Positions 1 to 9,398 of a stretch of 50,403 nt of DNA are shown piece by piece (the first letter of the stretch is position 1; each line of letters starts with the position of its first letter). The stretch covers positions 9,177 through 59,579 of the forward strand of contig JAUMUE010000004.1 in assembly GCA_030530845.1 (NCBI GenBank), in the 5' to 3' direction. This DNA comes from Limosilactobacillus sp. GTDB taxonomy: Bacteria > Bacillota > Bacilli > Lactobacillales > Lactobacillaceae. Below the pieces are notes generated by a model. That model made no database searches and had not been told where the DNA came from. It was given only the letters and a program-made list of their open reading frames with translations. The position numbers and the translations under genes are program-made.

Positions 1-35
1 ACGCAGTCAATCCACTCAATTCTATGTTTTGTCAC
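1..35 (-). CDS. Start of an unidentified gene downstream of prfC (partial)
   Basis: A GTG codon at 33-35 on the minus strand sits seven to eight bases after a strong GGGAGGA ribosome binding site. An open frame runs to the window edge and begins MTKHRIEWIDC. It starts 13 bases after the prfC stop codon, so it is probably the next gene of the same transcript. Only 11 codons are visible and I do not recognise the family. Confidence 0.45.
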   Translation of the reverse strand, partial: MTKHRIEWIDC

Positions 36-48
36 TTTGAATTCCTCC

Positions 49-1629
49 CTACAACCTCGCCGTCAACTTCACATCTGGGTACTTTTGCTTAAACCAGTTT
101 TCAGCAAATTGGTTTTCAAACAAGAACAATGGTTGATCATGAATGTCCTTAACCAAGATGTTCCGTGATGAAGACATCTTTTCGTCGAGTTGTTCAGGAT
201 CAATCCAACGAGCTGTCTTGCTTCCCATTGGTTCCATGATAACGTCAGAGTTGTATTCATTTTGCATACGGAACTTGAAGACTTCGAATTGAAGCTGACC
301 AACCGCACCCAAAATATAATCATTAGTGGTGTAAGAACGGTACAGTTGAACTGCCCCTTCTTGTACCAGTTGGTTGATACCCTTGTGGAATGACTTTTGC
401 TTCATCACGTTCTTTGCAGAAACTTGCATGAACAGTTCTGGAGTAAATTGAGGCAGCTTTTCAAACTTGATGTCCTTCTTGCCGATGTAAATGGAGTCAC
501 CGATTTGGAAATTACCAGTATCATAAAGACCGATGATGTCCCCAGCTACGGCATTCTCGACGTTTTCACGCGTGTCCGCCATGAATTCCGTCACGTTAGA
601 CAAACGTAATGGTTTCTTTGTCCGTTCCAGAGTAACGTCCATTCCACGTTCGAATTCACCGGAACAAATCCGAACGAAAGCGATCCGGTCACGGTGACGT
701 GGATTCATGTTGGCTTGGATCTTAAATACAAAACCAGAGAAATCAGGATCAAGTGGCTTGACAGTATCACCGTCTTCAGTCTTGTGTTCACTTGGAGCTG
801 GTGCAAATTCAAGGTAGTTTTCCAAGAAGGTGCGCACACCAAAGTTGGTCAACGCAGACCCGAAGAATACTGGAGTTTGGTCACCGTTAGCAATCTTTTC
901 GCGGTCCAATTCGTTACCTGCAACTTCAAGCAATTCCATACCGTCGAGAGCGTCTTGCCATTCACCATCCCCGGCCAGTGGATTATCCCCTTCTACTTCG
1001 CCATTTTCGTTCAGTGGAAGATATGGATTTTCAAGATCATCAGGGTGCGTTAAGGTAATTCGTTGGTTGTAACGGTCATAAAGGCCCTTAAATTGGTGAC
1101 CAGAACCAATTGGCCAATTCATTGGGTAAGTCTCAATTCCGAGGACTTCTTCGACTTCATTCAAGAGTTCCAGTGGCTCACGTGCATCACGGTCAAACTT
1201 GTTCATGAACGTGAAGATTGGAATTCCCCGCATCTTACAAATTTGGAAGAGCTTCTTGGTTTGAGGTTCAATACCCTTCGCACTGTCGATAACCATGACG
1301 GCAGAGTCAACGGCCATCAGCGTACGATAAGTATCTTCAGAGAAATCTTCGTGCCCTGGAGTATCCAAGATGTTGATTCTCTTGCCTTGGAAATCAAATT
1401 GCATCACGGAAGATGTAACTGAGATACCACGTTGCTTTTCAATTTCCATCCAGTCGGACTTCGCAAAATTACCGGTCTTGCGAGCCTTAACCGTACCGGC
1501 TTCACGAACAACACCACCGAAAAGAAGGAGTTGTTCTGTAATCGTCGTTTTACCCGCGTCCGGGTGAGAAATAATGGCGAAAGTACGCCGCTTATTAACT
1601 GCTTCAGCAAGTTCTTTTGATGACTTCAT
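49..1629 (-). CDS. prfC: Peptide chain release factor 3 (RF3)
   Basis: Cytosolic translational GTPase that removes RF1/RF2 from the ribosome after termination. The 526-residue product has the full GTPase set: P-loop SHPDAGKTT near residue 21, switch [16 protein letters not shown] (G3) and NKFD (G4). The RF3-type C-terminal domains follow. Length fits the family. The frame is open upstream to 1662, but the ATG at 1629 is preceded by AAAGGAA at a proper distance and gives the expected N-terminus [11 protein letters not shown], so I place the start there. The gene is transcribed away from the LCP gene, with a good promoter in the divergent gap. Confidence 0.96.
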   Translation of the reverse strand: MKSSKELAEAVNKRRTFAIISHPDAGKTTITEQLLLFGGVVREAGTVKARKTGNFAKSDWMEIEKQRGISVTSSVMQFDFQGKRINILDTPGHEDFSEDTYRTLMAVDSAVMVIDSAKGIEPQTKKLFQICKMRGIPIFTFMNKFDRDAREPLELLNEVEEVLGIETYPMNWPIGSGHQFKGLYDRYNQRITLTHPDDLENPYLPLNENGEVEGDNPLAGDGEWQDALDGMELLEVAGNELDREKIANGDQTPVFFGSALTNFGVRTFLENYLEFAPAPSEHKTEDGDTVKPLDPDFSGFVFKIQANMNPRHRDRIAFVRICSGEFERGMDVTLERTKKPLRLSNVTEFMADTRENVENAVAGDIIGLYDTGNFQIGDSIYIGKKDIKFEKLPQFTPELFMQVSAKNVMKQKSFHKGINQLVQEGAVQLYRSYTTNDYILGAVGQLQFEVFKFRMQNEYNSDVIMEPMGSKTARWIDPEQLDEKMSSSRNILVKDIHDQPLFLFENQFAENWFKQKYPDVKLTARL

Positions 1630-1672
1630 CAATTTATTTCCTTTCATATTTAAATTGCGCAATATCTAGTCT

Positions 1673-1701
1673 ATTTTAGTATATTTTGGCCCATCTGACA
1701 A
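1673..1701 (-). promoter_or_regulatory. Promoter of prfC
   Basis: On the minus strand a TTGTCA -35 box (1696-1701) and a TAAAAT -10 box (1673-1678) are separated by exactly 17 bases, about 45 bases before the prfC start. This is a good vegetative sigma factor match. Confidence 0.65.
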
Positions 1702-1860
1702 CGTAACTAAAGGGTTTCAAGGGGCTTAAGAAGCTAAAATATATAGATGCTGTGAATAATAGTTTACGAAATGTTAAATAATCATTCTGACTAGTATATT
1801 TTACGCTATTTTTTTGATATATTATTTAGCGTTAGAATAAATTATAGAGGTACTTTTCTT

Positions 1861-3219
1861 ATGGATAATAATAACCATCACGAATCTCGTGAAGAATACC
1901 GGAAAAGATTAGAACAACAAATATACGAAAATACTCATAGTAAAAAGGAAGAACCAAAGGCATCACGACAAATGCCAACACCTGAGGATCCTAAGCCAAA
2001 TAAGCGCCACTATCGCACACCTAAGTGGATGCACTTTTTAATTTGGTTATTGGTTATCTTAGTCGCAGCTGGTGGAATGTATGAATATCACAAGATCCAC
2101 AGTATGGCTACAGGAGTTTTTGCTAGTGGGAACGGTAAGATCAGTAAGAAGTTGCTCGAAGGTAAGCCTATCTCCGTTCTTGCACTGGGTACCGACGTTG
2201 GTGCTTTGAACCGTGGTAACGTTGGTGGTAACACCGATTCCATCGAGTTATTCACTATCAACCCAACTACAAAGCGTATTACTATGACTAGTATTCCTCG
2301 TGATACCCTGGTACGCGTTAACACAAAGGAAGGTGCTGATTACGTTAAGATCAACGCCGCATACTCCATTGGTGGTGCCAAGCAAACTGTAAAGCAAGTC
2401 GAAGAACTCTTGGATGTTCCAATTGACTACTACGCTGTCATCAACATGGGTGTCTTGGAAAAGGTTGTTAATTCCTTACACGGTGTTGACGTTAATGCTC
2501 CATTTGCTTTCACCTACGAAGGACACCACTTCAAGAAGGGCAAGCAACACTTGAATGGTGCAAACGCTCTGAAATACTCACGGATGCGTTACCAAGATCC
2601 TAACAACGATTACGGTCGTCAAAAACGCCAACAACAAATCTTGTCTAGCGTAATCAAAAAGTTCAAAAAATCTGGATCAATCTCGATTGCCAACAAGATC
2701 ATGGATGCTGTCGGGGATGGGGTTAAGACCAATATCCCAATCGATAACATCGCAACGCTCTATGGTAACTACCACAGTGCTATGAGCAAGGTCAAGACTT
2801 ACCACTTCCAAGGTAAAGACGCAACTATTGACGGTGTTTCCTTCCAAATTGCTAGTCCAAAGGAAATCAACCGTATTTCCAAGTTAGTTCGGAAAGAATT
2901 AGGCTTGAAGCCAAAGACCGTTGTTAACCACGAAACAAAGATGTATAAATCTCAACCAAATTACGATGGTTACGATAACACCAACTTCGTCTTACCTGGT
3001 GGAGCTTCCTACAACGATCCAGGTAGTGGTAACGGTAGCGATGAAGTTACTACTAGTGGTTCAACTGGTGGTTACTTCACTCAGTCGTACGGATCTACAG
3101 CAACGCGTCGCAGATCTACTACATCAAGTTACGGTTCAGCATATGGACGCCTCTCAAGTACGTACGGACGTAGCGCATACGGCCGAACAGCATATGGCCG
3201 TTCAGCATACGGATACTAA
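1861..3219 (+). CDS. LytR-CpsA-Psr (LCP) family wall-polymer transferase with YGR-rich tail
   Basis: LCP enzymes transfer undecaprenyl-linked polymers (teichoic acid, capsule) to peptidoglycan on the outer face of the membrane. The 452-residue protein has a charged cytoplasmic N-terminus, one membrane segment at about residues 57-75 and an LCP domain at about 105-290. Family residues are visible: the Asp of GNTDS, the Arg-Asp of SIPRDT, and the YSRMRYQDPNNDYGRQKRQQ block. The last ~55 residues are a Ser/Thr/Gly/Tyr/Arg tail ending in repeated (S/T)AYGR units, which is not part of the usual fold. RBS AGAGGT lies about 10 bases before ATG. It is monocistronic, with its own terminator. The nearby polysaccharide genes make it a candidate attachment enzyme, but the exact polymer is an inference. 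Confidence 0.92.
   Translation: MDNNNHHESREEYRKRLEQQIYENTHSKKEEPKASRQMPTPEDPKPNKRHYRTPKWMHFLIWLLVILVAAGGMYEYHKIHSMATGVFASGNGKISKKLLEGKPISVLALGTDVGALNRGNVGGNTDSIELFTINPTTKRITMTSIPRDTLVRVNTKEGADYVKINAAYSIGGAKQTVKQVEELLDVPIDYYAVINMGVLEKVVNSLHGVDVNAPFAFTYEGHHFKKGKQHLNGANALKYSRMRYQDPNNDYGRQKRQQQILSSVIKKFKKSGSISIANKIMDAVGDGVKTNIPIDNIATLYGNYHSAMSKVKTYHFQGKDATIDGVSFQIASPKEINRISKLVRKELGLKPKTVVNHETKMYKSQPNYDGYDNTNFVLPGGASYNDPGSGNGSDEVTTSGSTGGYFTQSYGSTATRRRSTTSSYGSAYGRLSSTYGRSAYGRTAYGRSAYGY
3115..3216 (+). repeat. Short tandem repeat encoding (S/T)AYGR units in the LCP tail
   Basis: The 3' end of the LCP gene repeats a 15-base unit (forms of AGCATACGGCCG plus a Ser/Thr codon). It is read as YGSAYGR, STYGR, SAYGR, TAYGR and SAYGY. 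Copies differ at synonymous positions, so the peptide repeat appears to be maintained rather than freshly duplicated. Confidence 0.75.
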
Positions 3220-3222
3220 AGC

Positions 3223-3250
3223 AAAAGCATCGGTCAATCCGATGCTTTTT
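3223..3250 (+). terminator. Rho-independent terminator of the LCP gene
   Basis: A perfect stem AAAAGCATCGG / CCGATGCTTTT with a five-base loop and a T-run begins four bases after the LCP stop codon. Confidence 0.9.
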
Positions 3251-3273
3251 GTATGCTTTTATTCATGTCCACT

Positions 3274-3302
3274 TTGAGCTTTTTGGTTAGATGATATATA
3301 AT
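3274..3302 (+). promoter_or_regulatory. Promoter of the DUF4422 gene
   Basis: TTGAGC (3274-3279) and a consensus TATAAT (3297-3302) are separated by 17 bases. The start codon lies 36 bases further on. Confidence 0.75.
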
Positions 3303-3337
3303 GAATTGTTACTTAATTTCAAAGGAAGATATTTACA

Positions 3338-4123
3338 ATGACAATGTATGTAATTACACACAAGAAGTTTAATTACTCTCTGCCCGACGGATTTAAGACA
3401 CTTTTGGTCGGTGCAAATAAAAACGCAAATCCAGACAACTATCTGGCTGATAATACCGGTGATAACATCTCTGATAAGAATAGTTCGTACTGTGAATTAA
3501 CAGGCCTCTACTGGATGTGGAAGAATACTTCAGATGACAAGGTTGGACTTTGCCACTACCGTCGTTATTTTTCTAACTTCAGAGACGAAAAGAGCCTCAA
3601 AAAAGATGTTTTACTTCACGGCACTACATTACCTGCTTCAATCGAAAGCCTTGATAAGGACTTAGAAGATCATGATTGGGTTGTTGCAGCGCCTGTAAAG
3701 TGCAATTACGGATCAATCATCCAAGATTTCAACACATACCACCACGCAAAGGATATGAAGATTACACGCGAAGTAGTCAACAAATTATACCCAGAGTTCA
3801 TCGAAGGGTTCGATAAAGCGATGAAGCTCAGTGCAGGATCTTATTACAACATGTTCTACACGACCCACGAAAAGTTCGACGGTTATTGTAAGTGGCTCTT
3901 TGAAATACTGAGCGAAGTTGAAAAACGAGTTGATATTTCTGGATATGATAACTACCAACAACGCTTATTCGGTTTTCTTTCTGAACGTCTTTTCAACGTT
4001 TATTTAGAGGCTACAAATGCCAAGGTTGCATACCGCTATGTGTTCCAAACTGACGAAACTGGGCGTTACTTCATTTTTAAGAACTTTGTTAAATCTATTC
4101 TGGCACCATTTAGAAACAAGTAA
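3338..4123 (+). CDS. DUF4422 glycosyltransferase, stand-alone copy
   Basis: DUF4422 proteins are putative cytosolic glycosyltransferases of capsule and exopolysaccharide loci. This 261-residue protein has the family hallmarks: the NTGDNISDKN and ELTGLYWMWKN blocks, then CHYRRYFS, HHAKDM and a C-terminal YQQRLFGFLSERL. The same blocks recur in the cluster copy at 22463-23224 (YNELTAIYWGWKN, VHYRRYLS, YEKRVYGFLSELL), so the two are paralogues. RBS AAAGGAAG precedes the ATG, the gene has its own consensus promoter and it ends in a strong terminator. It is not in an operon, so its sugar and acceptor are unknown. No membrane segment is visible. Confidence 0.85.
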   Translation: MTMYVITHKKFNYSLPDGFKTLLVGANKNANPDNYLADNTGDNISDKNSSYCELTGLYWMWKNTSDDKVGLCHYRRYFSNFRDEKSLKKDVLLHGTTLPASIESLDKDLEDHDWVVAAPVKCNYGSIIQDFNTYHHAKDMKITREVVNKLYPEFIEGFDKAMKLSAGSYYNMFYTTHEKFDGYCKWLFEILSEVEKRVDISGYDNYQQRLFGFLSERLFNVYLEATNAKVAYRYVFQTDETGRYFIFKNFVKSILAPFRNK

Positions 4124-4133
4124 TCAATCCATT

Positions 4134-4176
4134 ACAAAACGGTCCCCACTCCTGATAGGAGTAGGGACCGTTTTGT
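4134..4176. terminator. Bidirectional terminator between convergent genes
   Basis: Near-perfect long hairpin: outer stem ACAAAACGGTCCC / GGGACCGTTTTGT and inner stem ACTCC / GGAGT around TGAT. T-runs in both directions suit the DUF4422 gene on the plus strand and the GH73 hydrolase gene on the minus strand. Confidence 0.9.
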
Positions 4177-4204
4177 GTTATCAAATTAAATTATCAATGT
4201 GATA

Positions 4205-6428
4205 TTACTTTAACTTGAGTGGGTTAAACCAAACATCAACCATATTTCCGTTACCGTTTGGATCATTAGTGTAACGTGAAATTACTTGAATGTTGTGACC
4301 AGCTTTAATTGCTGCATTAATAGCATCAGTAAGGTCAAAACTAGCAGAAAATCCTGCATTGTTATTACCATATACGTTTGGATATGCCTTTTGAACACCA
4401 TCATGGTTAAAGTTAGTAACCTGTTGACGTTCTAATTCACGACCAGCTGTTGCGTCATAAAGGAATACATAGTGGTATGGACGTACTACACTACCATCAG
4501 CTGCGTGCCAACCATATGCATATACGTGCTTATCATCTTTTGACAAGCTATCTAACCATGCGTGGTTGCCACTTGTAAGGTTCATTACTGTATTTGTCCA
4601 GATATCGGTTCTATTTCCTTCACCAACTTTAGAATCGTCACTGAGACGGGTAACAACCTTTAATGAGTGACCCTGAAGCAATGCATTAGTCAGTCCAGAA
4701 TATTTGGCAATGTAAAAGTCAGCAGAAAATCCTGAATTTTCAGCATTCAAAGTGTCAGGGTATGCCTTTGCAACGTCAGAACGCTTAACCGTACTTGCTT
4801 GCACACGTGCCACTTCTTTGTTAGTAGTTGTGTCGATTAAGATAATCCAGTGGTATGGTTCAGCTACTGATTTATCCGCCGCTTGCCATCCGTTGATAGT
4901 AAGATGACCGTTTGACATATTGTAGCTGTCAATCCAAGCGTTATTATGATTCATTGCCTTTGGTGTGAACCAAACATCAACCATATTACCATTGCCATAT
5001 GGATCATTAGTGTATCTACTGATAACTTGAATCGAATCACCATTATCTACAGCTTGACGGATAGAGTCAGTCATATCGAAATGAGCCTCAAACCCAGCGT
5101 TGTCACTTCCGTAGATATTTGGATATGCCTTTTGGACGCCGTCATGGTTGAAATTAGTAACTTTTTGACGAGCTAATTCACGACCAGTTGTTGCGTCATA
5201 AAGGAAGACATAGTGGTATGGACGCACTACGCTACCATCCGCTGCTTGCCAACCATATACATAGAAACCGTTGTTACTGTATGTCATAGTGTCAAGCCAA
5301 CCACGATTATCTTTAATGAGATTCAGCTCAGTATTAGTAATCCAATAATCTGTGTGGTTACCTTCCCCACTATTGTTGTTATCTGTGTATCGAGCAACAA
5401 GTTTCAAGGTATGACCTTGCAACAAAGCATTTTGTAATGCTGAAAACTTGCTGATATCAAAGTCAGCACTGAACCCTGACTGACCTGCGTTTGCCGTGGC
5501 AGGGTAAGCCTTTGCAACATCATCACGTTCAACAGTTGTTGCCTTTACACGTGCAACTTCTTTGTTGGTGGTAGCATCCAACAGGATAGCCCATTGGTTT
5601 GGTTCCGTAAGTGACTTATCAGCTGCATGCCAACCATTCACATAGATATGACCGTTGTTCATAGAGTAGCTATCTAACCATGCGTTGTTCTTGTTGAAAT
5701 CAACAGAATTGAACCAGTAATCAACATAATCAAAATTACCATTTTGATCACCGGAGTAACGGCTAATTACTGAAATCTTATCACCATTACCAATAGCCTT
5801 AAGAATATCACTAGTCATTGCAAAAGTTGCAGAGAAACCAGCGTTTTGACTACCATAAACGTTGTAGTGGGCTGATTGAACACCGGAGTGGTTAAAGCTT
5901 TGAACCTTTTGACGTGCTAATTCACGACCCGTAGTAGAATCATATAGGAATACATAATGGTTTGGACGGCCAAGGCTTTGATCAGCTGCATGCCAACCAT
6001 ATACGTAAATACCATTAGAGTTTACATATGCTCCATCAAGATAAGCATCATTTTCATTAAATGTAGTTGGATCGAACCAGAAATCATTGTAATTGCTGTT
6101 ACCATCTGATGATGAAGTATAGCGCATAATAATTTGAAGTTGATGTCCATCTTGGATTGCCTTGATAAGGTTCCCGGTTAATTGGAATGAAGTACTGAAT
6201 CCAGAACTAGCAGCACCGTAAAGGTTTTGATAAGTGTTTTGAACGTCGTAACGAGTAACTGCTGAAACCTTGTTCCGAGTAATTTCTGAATTAGTAGTCT
6301 TATCATAAAGGATCACATATCTGTTATCCTTGCCCTTATTTTCGTTGTCAGCAAACCAACCAGAAGCATCCAAAGTATTTGATCCAGAATTAATAGTGAA
6401 ACCATCCAAGTGCGCAGCACGTGGGAAG
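4205..6428 (-). repeat. Six-copy repeat array with ~742-bp higher-order period (GH73 gene)
   Basis: The 3' two-thirds of the GH73 gene is built of ~370-bp units in alternating subtypes. The same segment (AGTGGTATGGACG or close variants) occurs at 4471, 5212 and 5956, giving periods of 741 and 744 bases, which is two modules. Copies have diverged at many synonymous sites. Confidence 0.85.
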
Positions 6429-7336
6429 TAGTTGTAGATAGCAATTTGGTCCAATTGGGTCAAATTGTATGAACGAATAATGTTTTGAAGGCTTGATGCG
6501 TACGTAGGTGATGTAGCGTAACCATCTTGTTGTAACTTGTTGGTTACAGATACGTAGTTAGTATCCCAAAGCAGGTTGCTGTAACGGCTGTTTTCAACTA
6601 AGAAACGACCGTGGTCTTGAACTGATTCGTAGAAACTTGGGTATGAACGGAAGTAATCATAGATTTGAATATATCTACCATTTACCCATTCACTAGTAAG
6701 AAGACGTACTGATTGACCATTGTATGAACCCTTAATACCGAAGAGGTTGTTAGCTGGAGCTGCAGTACCCCAAGCACTTTCAATAATAGCTTGCGCAACA
6801 GTAACTGAAGGCAATACTCCATATTGCTTCCAAGTGTCGATTGCACCACTAGCGATGCTTTGGATAAAGTTTTGTTGCTTTGCTCCACTTGAGAAGTAAA
6901 GGCCACTAGTATCAACCAAGTTAGTATTGTAAAGAGTTGCAGTTGATGCAGCTGAAACTGCTTGAGTATTCGCACTAACATTTAAAGTAGCTGTATTGTT
7001 GTTATCTGCTGATTGATTTGTAGCAGAAGCATTATTACTGTCATTTGATGTAGTAGCGGTAGCATCACTAGCTACAGTTGCACTTGTGGTGTTTGATTGA
7101 TTGTCATCAGTAGTGCTGTTCAGCTTAACGGAGTTTCCGTCAGTTGAAGTTGCGGAAGTATTAGCAACATTAGCTGAGTTGTTAGAGTCTGTAGTAGTAG
7201 CTTGTGCATTGTCATCGGCGTGAGCTGCAACACCAGTAGCAGTCAACACAGTGATTGCCGTCAAAGCAGCAACAACCCAATTGCGACCACTCTTGTACAT
7301 TTTGAAATGAGTAAAACGGTTCACATCAGAATTCAA
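4205..7336 (-). CDS. Secreted GH73 glucosaminidase with six ~120-residue wall-binding-like repeats
   Basis: Putative endo-beta-N-acetylglucosaminidase that cuts peptidoglycan glycan strands outside the cell. The start is a TTG at 7336, eight bases after GGAGG. The frame is open five codons further but would start on the RBS itself. Order: KxYKxGKxW-type signal (FKMYKSGRNWVVAALTA) ending near AHAD; a Ser/Thr/Asn/Asp-rich low-complexity stretch to about residue 145; the GH73 domain at about 157-300 with the probable catalytic Glu in AIIESAWG; then six repeats starting near residues 303, 429, 548, 674, 797 and 922. Each repeat has (A/G)WLDS, GW(H/Q)AADxS, a DVxxAYP-type block, NxGF and ISRYTND. 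Copies 2, 4, 6 and copies 3, 5 form two alternating subtypes. There is no LPXTG, LysM or SH3 anchor, so the repeats are the likely binding part (inference). The M23 protein at 10947-14273 carries related repeats. Confidence 0.9.
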   Translation of the reverse strand: MNSDVNRFTHFKMYKSGRNWVVAALTAITVLTATGVAAHADDNAQATTTDSNNSANVANTSATSTDGNSVKLNSTTDDNQSNTTSATVASDATATTSNDSNNASATNQSADNNNTATLNVSANTQAVSAASTATLYNTNLVDTSGLYFSSGAKQQNFIQSIASGAIDTWKQYGVLPSVTVAQAIIESAWGTAAPANNLFGIKGSYNGQSVRLLTSEWVNGRYIQIYDYFRSYPSFYESVQDHGRFLVENSRYSNLLWDTNYVSVTNKLQQDGYATSPTYASSLQNIIRSYNLTQLDQIAIYNYFPRAAHLDGFTINSGSNTLDASGWFADNENKGKDNRYVILYDKTTNSEITRNKVSAVTRYDVQNTYQNLYGAASSGFSTSFQLTGNLIKAIQDGHQLQIIMRYTSSSDGNSNYNDFWFDPTTFNENDAYLDGAYVNSNGIYVYGWHAADQSLGRPNHYVFLYDSTTGRELARQKVQSFNHSGVQSAHYNVYGSQNAGFSATFAMTSDILKAIGNGDKISVISRYSGDQNGNFDYVDYWFNSVDFNKNNAWLDSYSMNNGHIYVNGWHAADKSLTEPNQWAILLDATTNKEVARVKATTVERDDVAKAYPATANAGQSGFSADFDISKFSALQNALLQGHTLKLVARYTDNNNSGEGNHTDYWITNTELNLIKDNRGWLDTMTYSNNGFYVYGWQAADGSVVRPYHYVFLYDATTGRELARQKVTNFNHDGVQKAYPNIYGSDNAGFEAHFDMTDSIRQAVDNGDSIQVISRYTNDPYGNGNMVDVWFTPKAMNHNNAWIDSYNMSNGHLTINGWQAADKSVAEPYHWIILIDTTTNKEVARVQASTVKRSDVAKAYPDTLNAENSGFSADFYIAKYSGLTNALLQGHSLKVVTRLSDDSKVGEGNRTDIWTNTVMNLTSGNHAWLDSLSKDDKHVYAYGWHAADGSVVRPYHYVFLYDATAGRELERQQVTNFNHDGVQKAYPNVYGNNNAGFSASFDLTDAINAAIKAGHNIQVISRYTNDPNGNGNMVDVWFNPLKLK

Positions 7337-7503
7337 TTTGATTTCCTCCAAAAATTTTGTTTAATGAATAATTTCACTGAAATCGTTTGTTCACAAAAAG
7401 ATCGCAAACTTTTTAAAATCTTAATACTCTAAAAACCTATCATTAAAGCTTTTACACGTCAATGATTTTAAAGAAGGATTTAAAGAATTGTAAATAATCT
7501 GTA

Positions 7504-8346
7504 TTAATCTAGTTGATCTAGGAACTTTTCAAGAGCTTCTTGCCAAGTTGGAATGACAAATCCAGTCTTTTTCACCTTGTCAAGGCTCATAACGGAATGT
7601 CGTGGACGATACGCCTTTTGTGGGTATTGATCAGAAGTAACTGGTTGAACATCAACTGGCTTGTCTTTGAGGATGTCTGAGGCAAATTCACACCAAGAAC
7701 ATTGTCCATCATTGGAAAGTTGGTAATAGCCATAAGGAATGTGGTTGTCAGTAGCGTAAACCATAAATTCAGCCAAAGTCCGCGTCCAAGTTGGTCTCCC
7801 CACTTGATCGTCCACCACAGTGAGTTTGTCGTGTGATTCGGCCAAGCGCAGCATTGTGAACACAAAGTTTTTGCCATACTTACCGAATACCCAGGAAGTC
7901 CGGATGATGTAGTACTTACTCATGGTCTTTGCTACAATCTCTTCTCCTGCTAGCTTTGACTTACCATATTCATTCTTGGGATTCGTAGGATCGTCGGTCG
8001 TATATTCACCCTGTTTTGTGCCATCGAATACATAGTCAGTACTGATGTACACGATTGTTGCATCGACTTTTTCAGCTGCCTCTGCGACGTTTTTAGTTCC
8101 CTCTTCGTTGACCTTCCAATTCAAATCCTTTTTCTCGTCTTCAGCCGGGTCAACTGCTGTAAAGGCTGCGCAATGAAAGACGATTTTTGGTTTTACAGCT
8201 TCGAAACGTTCACTGACCATATCTGGGTTTGTAATGTCGAGTTGCTTGGAATCAAAAGCATCGTAACTAACTCCCCGTTCATCGAGCAAATTACGCAGTT
8301 CACTACCGAGCTGGCCGTTTGCACCGGTGATTAAAATATCAGACAT
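7504..8346 (-). CDS. rfbD: dTDP-4-dehydrorhamnose reductase
   Basis: Last step of dTDP-L-rhamnose synthesis: NAD(P)H-dependent reduction of dTDP-4-keto-L-rhamnose. The 280-residue protein starts MSDILITGANGQLGSEL with the Rossmann GxxGxxG motif. It carries the SDR catalytic pair in YISTDYVFDG and YGKSKLAGE (YxxxK). The C-terminal RPRHSVMSLDK is typical of RmlD. ATG 8346 follows GGAGGA; an in-frame ATG at 8364 lacks an RBS. Fourth gene of the rhamnose operon, but a terminator-like hairpin separates it from rfbB. Confidence 0.96.
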   Translation of the reverse strand: MSDILITGANGQLGSELRNLLDERGVSYDAFDSKQLDITNPDMVSERFEAVKPKIVFHCAAFTAVDPAEDEKKDLNWKVNEEGTKNVAEAAEKVDATIVYISTDYVFDGTKQGEYTTDDPTNPKNEYGKSKLAGEEIVAKTMSKYYIIRTSWVFGKYGKNFVFTMLRLAESHDKLTVVDDQVGRPTWTRTLAEFMVYATDNHIPYGYYQLSNDGQCSWCEFASDILKDKPVDVQPVTSDQYPQKAYRPRHSVMSLDKVKKTGFVIPTWQEALEKFLDQLD

Positions 8347-8362
8347 GTATATTCCTCCATTC

Positions 8363-8394
8363 AAAAAGGACTGTTGGTAATTGCCAGCAGTCCC
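8363..8394 (-). terminator. Terminator-like hairpin between rfbB and rfbD
   Basis: On the minus strand GGACTGCTGG / CCAACAGTCC forms a ten-pair stem with one mismatch and a six-base loop, followed by TTTTT. It lies inside the rhamnose operon just ahead of the rfbD RBS, so it probably gives partial termination or an RNA processing point rather than a full stop. Confidence 0.65.
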
Positions 8395-8409
8395 CCTTCT
8401 TTTGCGCGA

Positions 8410-9393
8410 TTACTTTAATGCAGCCTTAGCTTTCAAAGGTTGCCACCATGCTTCATTATTCTTATACCAGTCGATTGTCTTCACAATACCGGTATCAAAT
8501 GTATATTCAGGTTTCCAACCTAATTCAGTTTCAATCTTGGTAGGATCGATAGCGTAGCGCTTGTCGTGTCCCAAACGATCCTTAACGTACTTGATGTGAT
8601 CTTCAGAAATTCCCAATGTGTCCACGATCAGGTGAACAATTTCGTTGTTAGTACGTTCGTTGTGACCACCAACATTGTATACTTCACCTGGCTTACCGTC
8701 GCGGAGAACCAAGTCTATTGCTTGACAGTGGTCGGTAACGTAAAGCCAGTCACGGATGTTCTTACCATTACCATAAATTGGCAAGTCCTTACCTTCCATA
8801 CCGTTTGAAGTCATCAAAGGAATTAACTTTTCAGGGAATTGGTAAGGTCCGTAGTTGTTTGAACAACGGGTAATGTTAACGTTCATTCCGTAAGTTTCAA
8901 AGTAAGCACGAACGATCATGTCAGCTGATGCCTTACTTGCAGAGTATGGTGAGTTTGGTTGTAATGGTGATTCTTCAGTGAAGTATCCAGTTTCACCCAA
9001 AGTACCATATACTTCATCTGTAGAAACTTGAAGGAACTTTTCGACACCTTCACGCTTAGCAACATCCAACAAGGATAAAGTACCTTGGACGTTGGTTTCA
9101 ACGAAGATTTCAGGGTGAAGGATAGAACGGTCAACGTGTGACTCAGCCGCGAAGTTAACGATGTGATCAATCTTGTATTCGTGTACCAAGTAAGAAACCA
9201 ATTCCTTGTTGGTAATGTTTCCCTTTACGAAGTGGTGACGAGGATTGTCTTTGATATCGTCAAGACTGTGGATGTTACCCGCGTATGTCAGCAAATCCAG
9301 GTTGACAATTGTATCTTCTGGGTGCTTTTCCAACATGTAGTGGACAAAGTTGCTACCGATAAATCCGGCACCACCAGTTACTAAAATATTCAT
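8410..9393 (-). CDS. rfbB: dTDP-glucose 4,6-dehydratase
   Basis: Second step of dTDP-rhamnose synthesis: NAD-dependent conversion of dTDP-glucose to the 4-keto-6-deoxy sugar. The 327-residue protein starts MNILVTGGAGFIGSNFV. It has the Ser-Thr-Asp-Glu catalytic stretch in QVSTDEVYG, then YSASKASAD (YxxxK) and RCSNNYGPYQFPEKLIP. All these are hallmarks of RmlB. RBS GGGGAGGA lies about ten bases before ATG. The rfbC stop codon is five bases upstream, so the two are co-transcribed. Confidence 0.97.
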   Translation of the reverse strand: MNILVTGGAGFIGSNFVHYMLEKHPEDTIVNLDLLTYAGNIHSLDDIKDNPRHHFVKGNITNKELVSYLVHEYKIDHIVNFAAESHVDRSILHPEIFVETNVQGTLSLLDVAKREGVEKFLQVSTDEVYGTLGETGYFTEESPLQPNSPYSASKASADMIVRAYFETYGMNVNITRCSNNYGPYQFPEKLIPLMTSNGMEGKDLPIYGNGKNIRDWLYVTDHCQAIDLVLRDGKPGEVYNVGGHNERTNNEIVHLIVDTLGISEDHIKYVKDRLGHDKRYAIDPTKIETELGWKPEYTFDTGIVKTIDWYKNNEAWWQPLKAKAALK

Positions 9394-9398
9394 GCTAA

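Noticed and set aside
1800..1850. Promoter boxes ahead of the LCP gene
   Set aside because: Several TTGATA, TTTACG and TATATT-like words occur, but no pair has both a good match and 16-18 base spacing.
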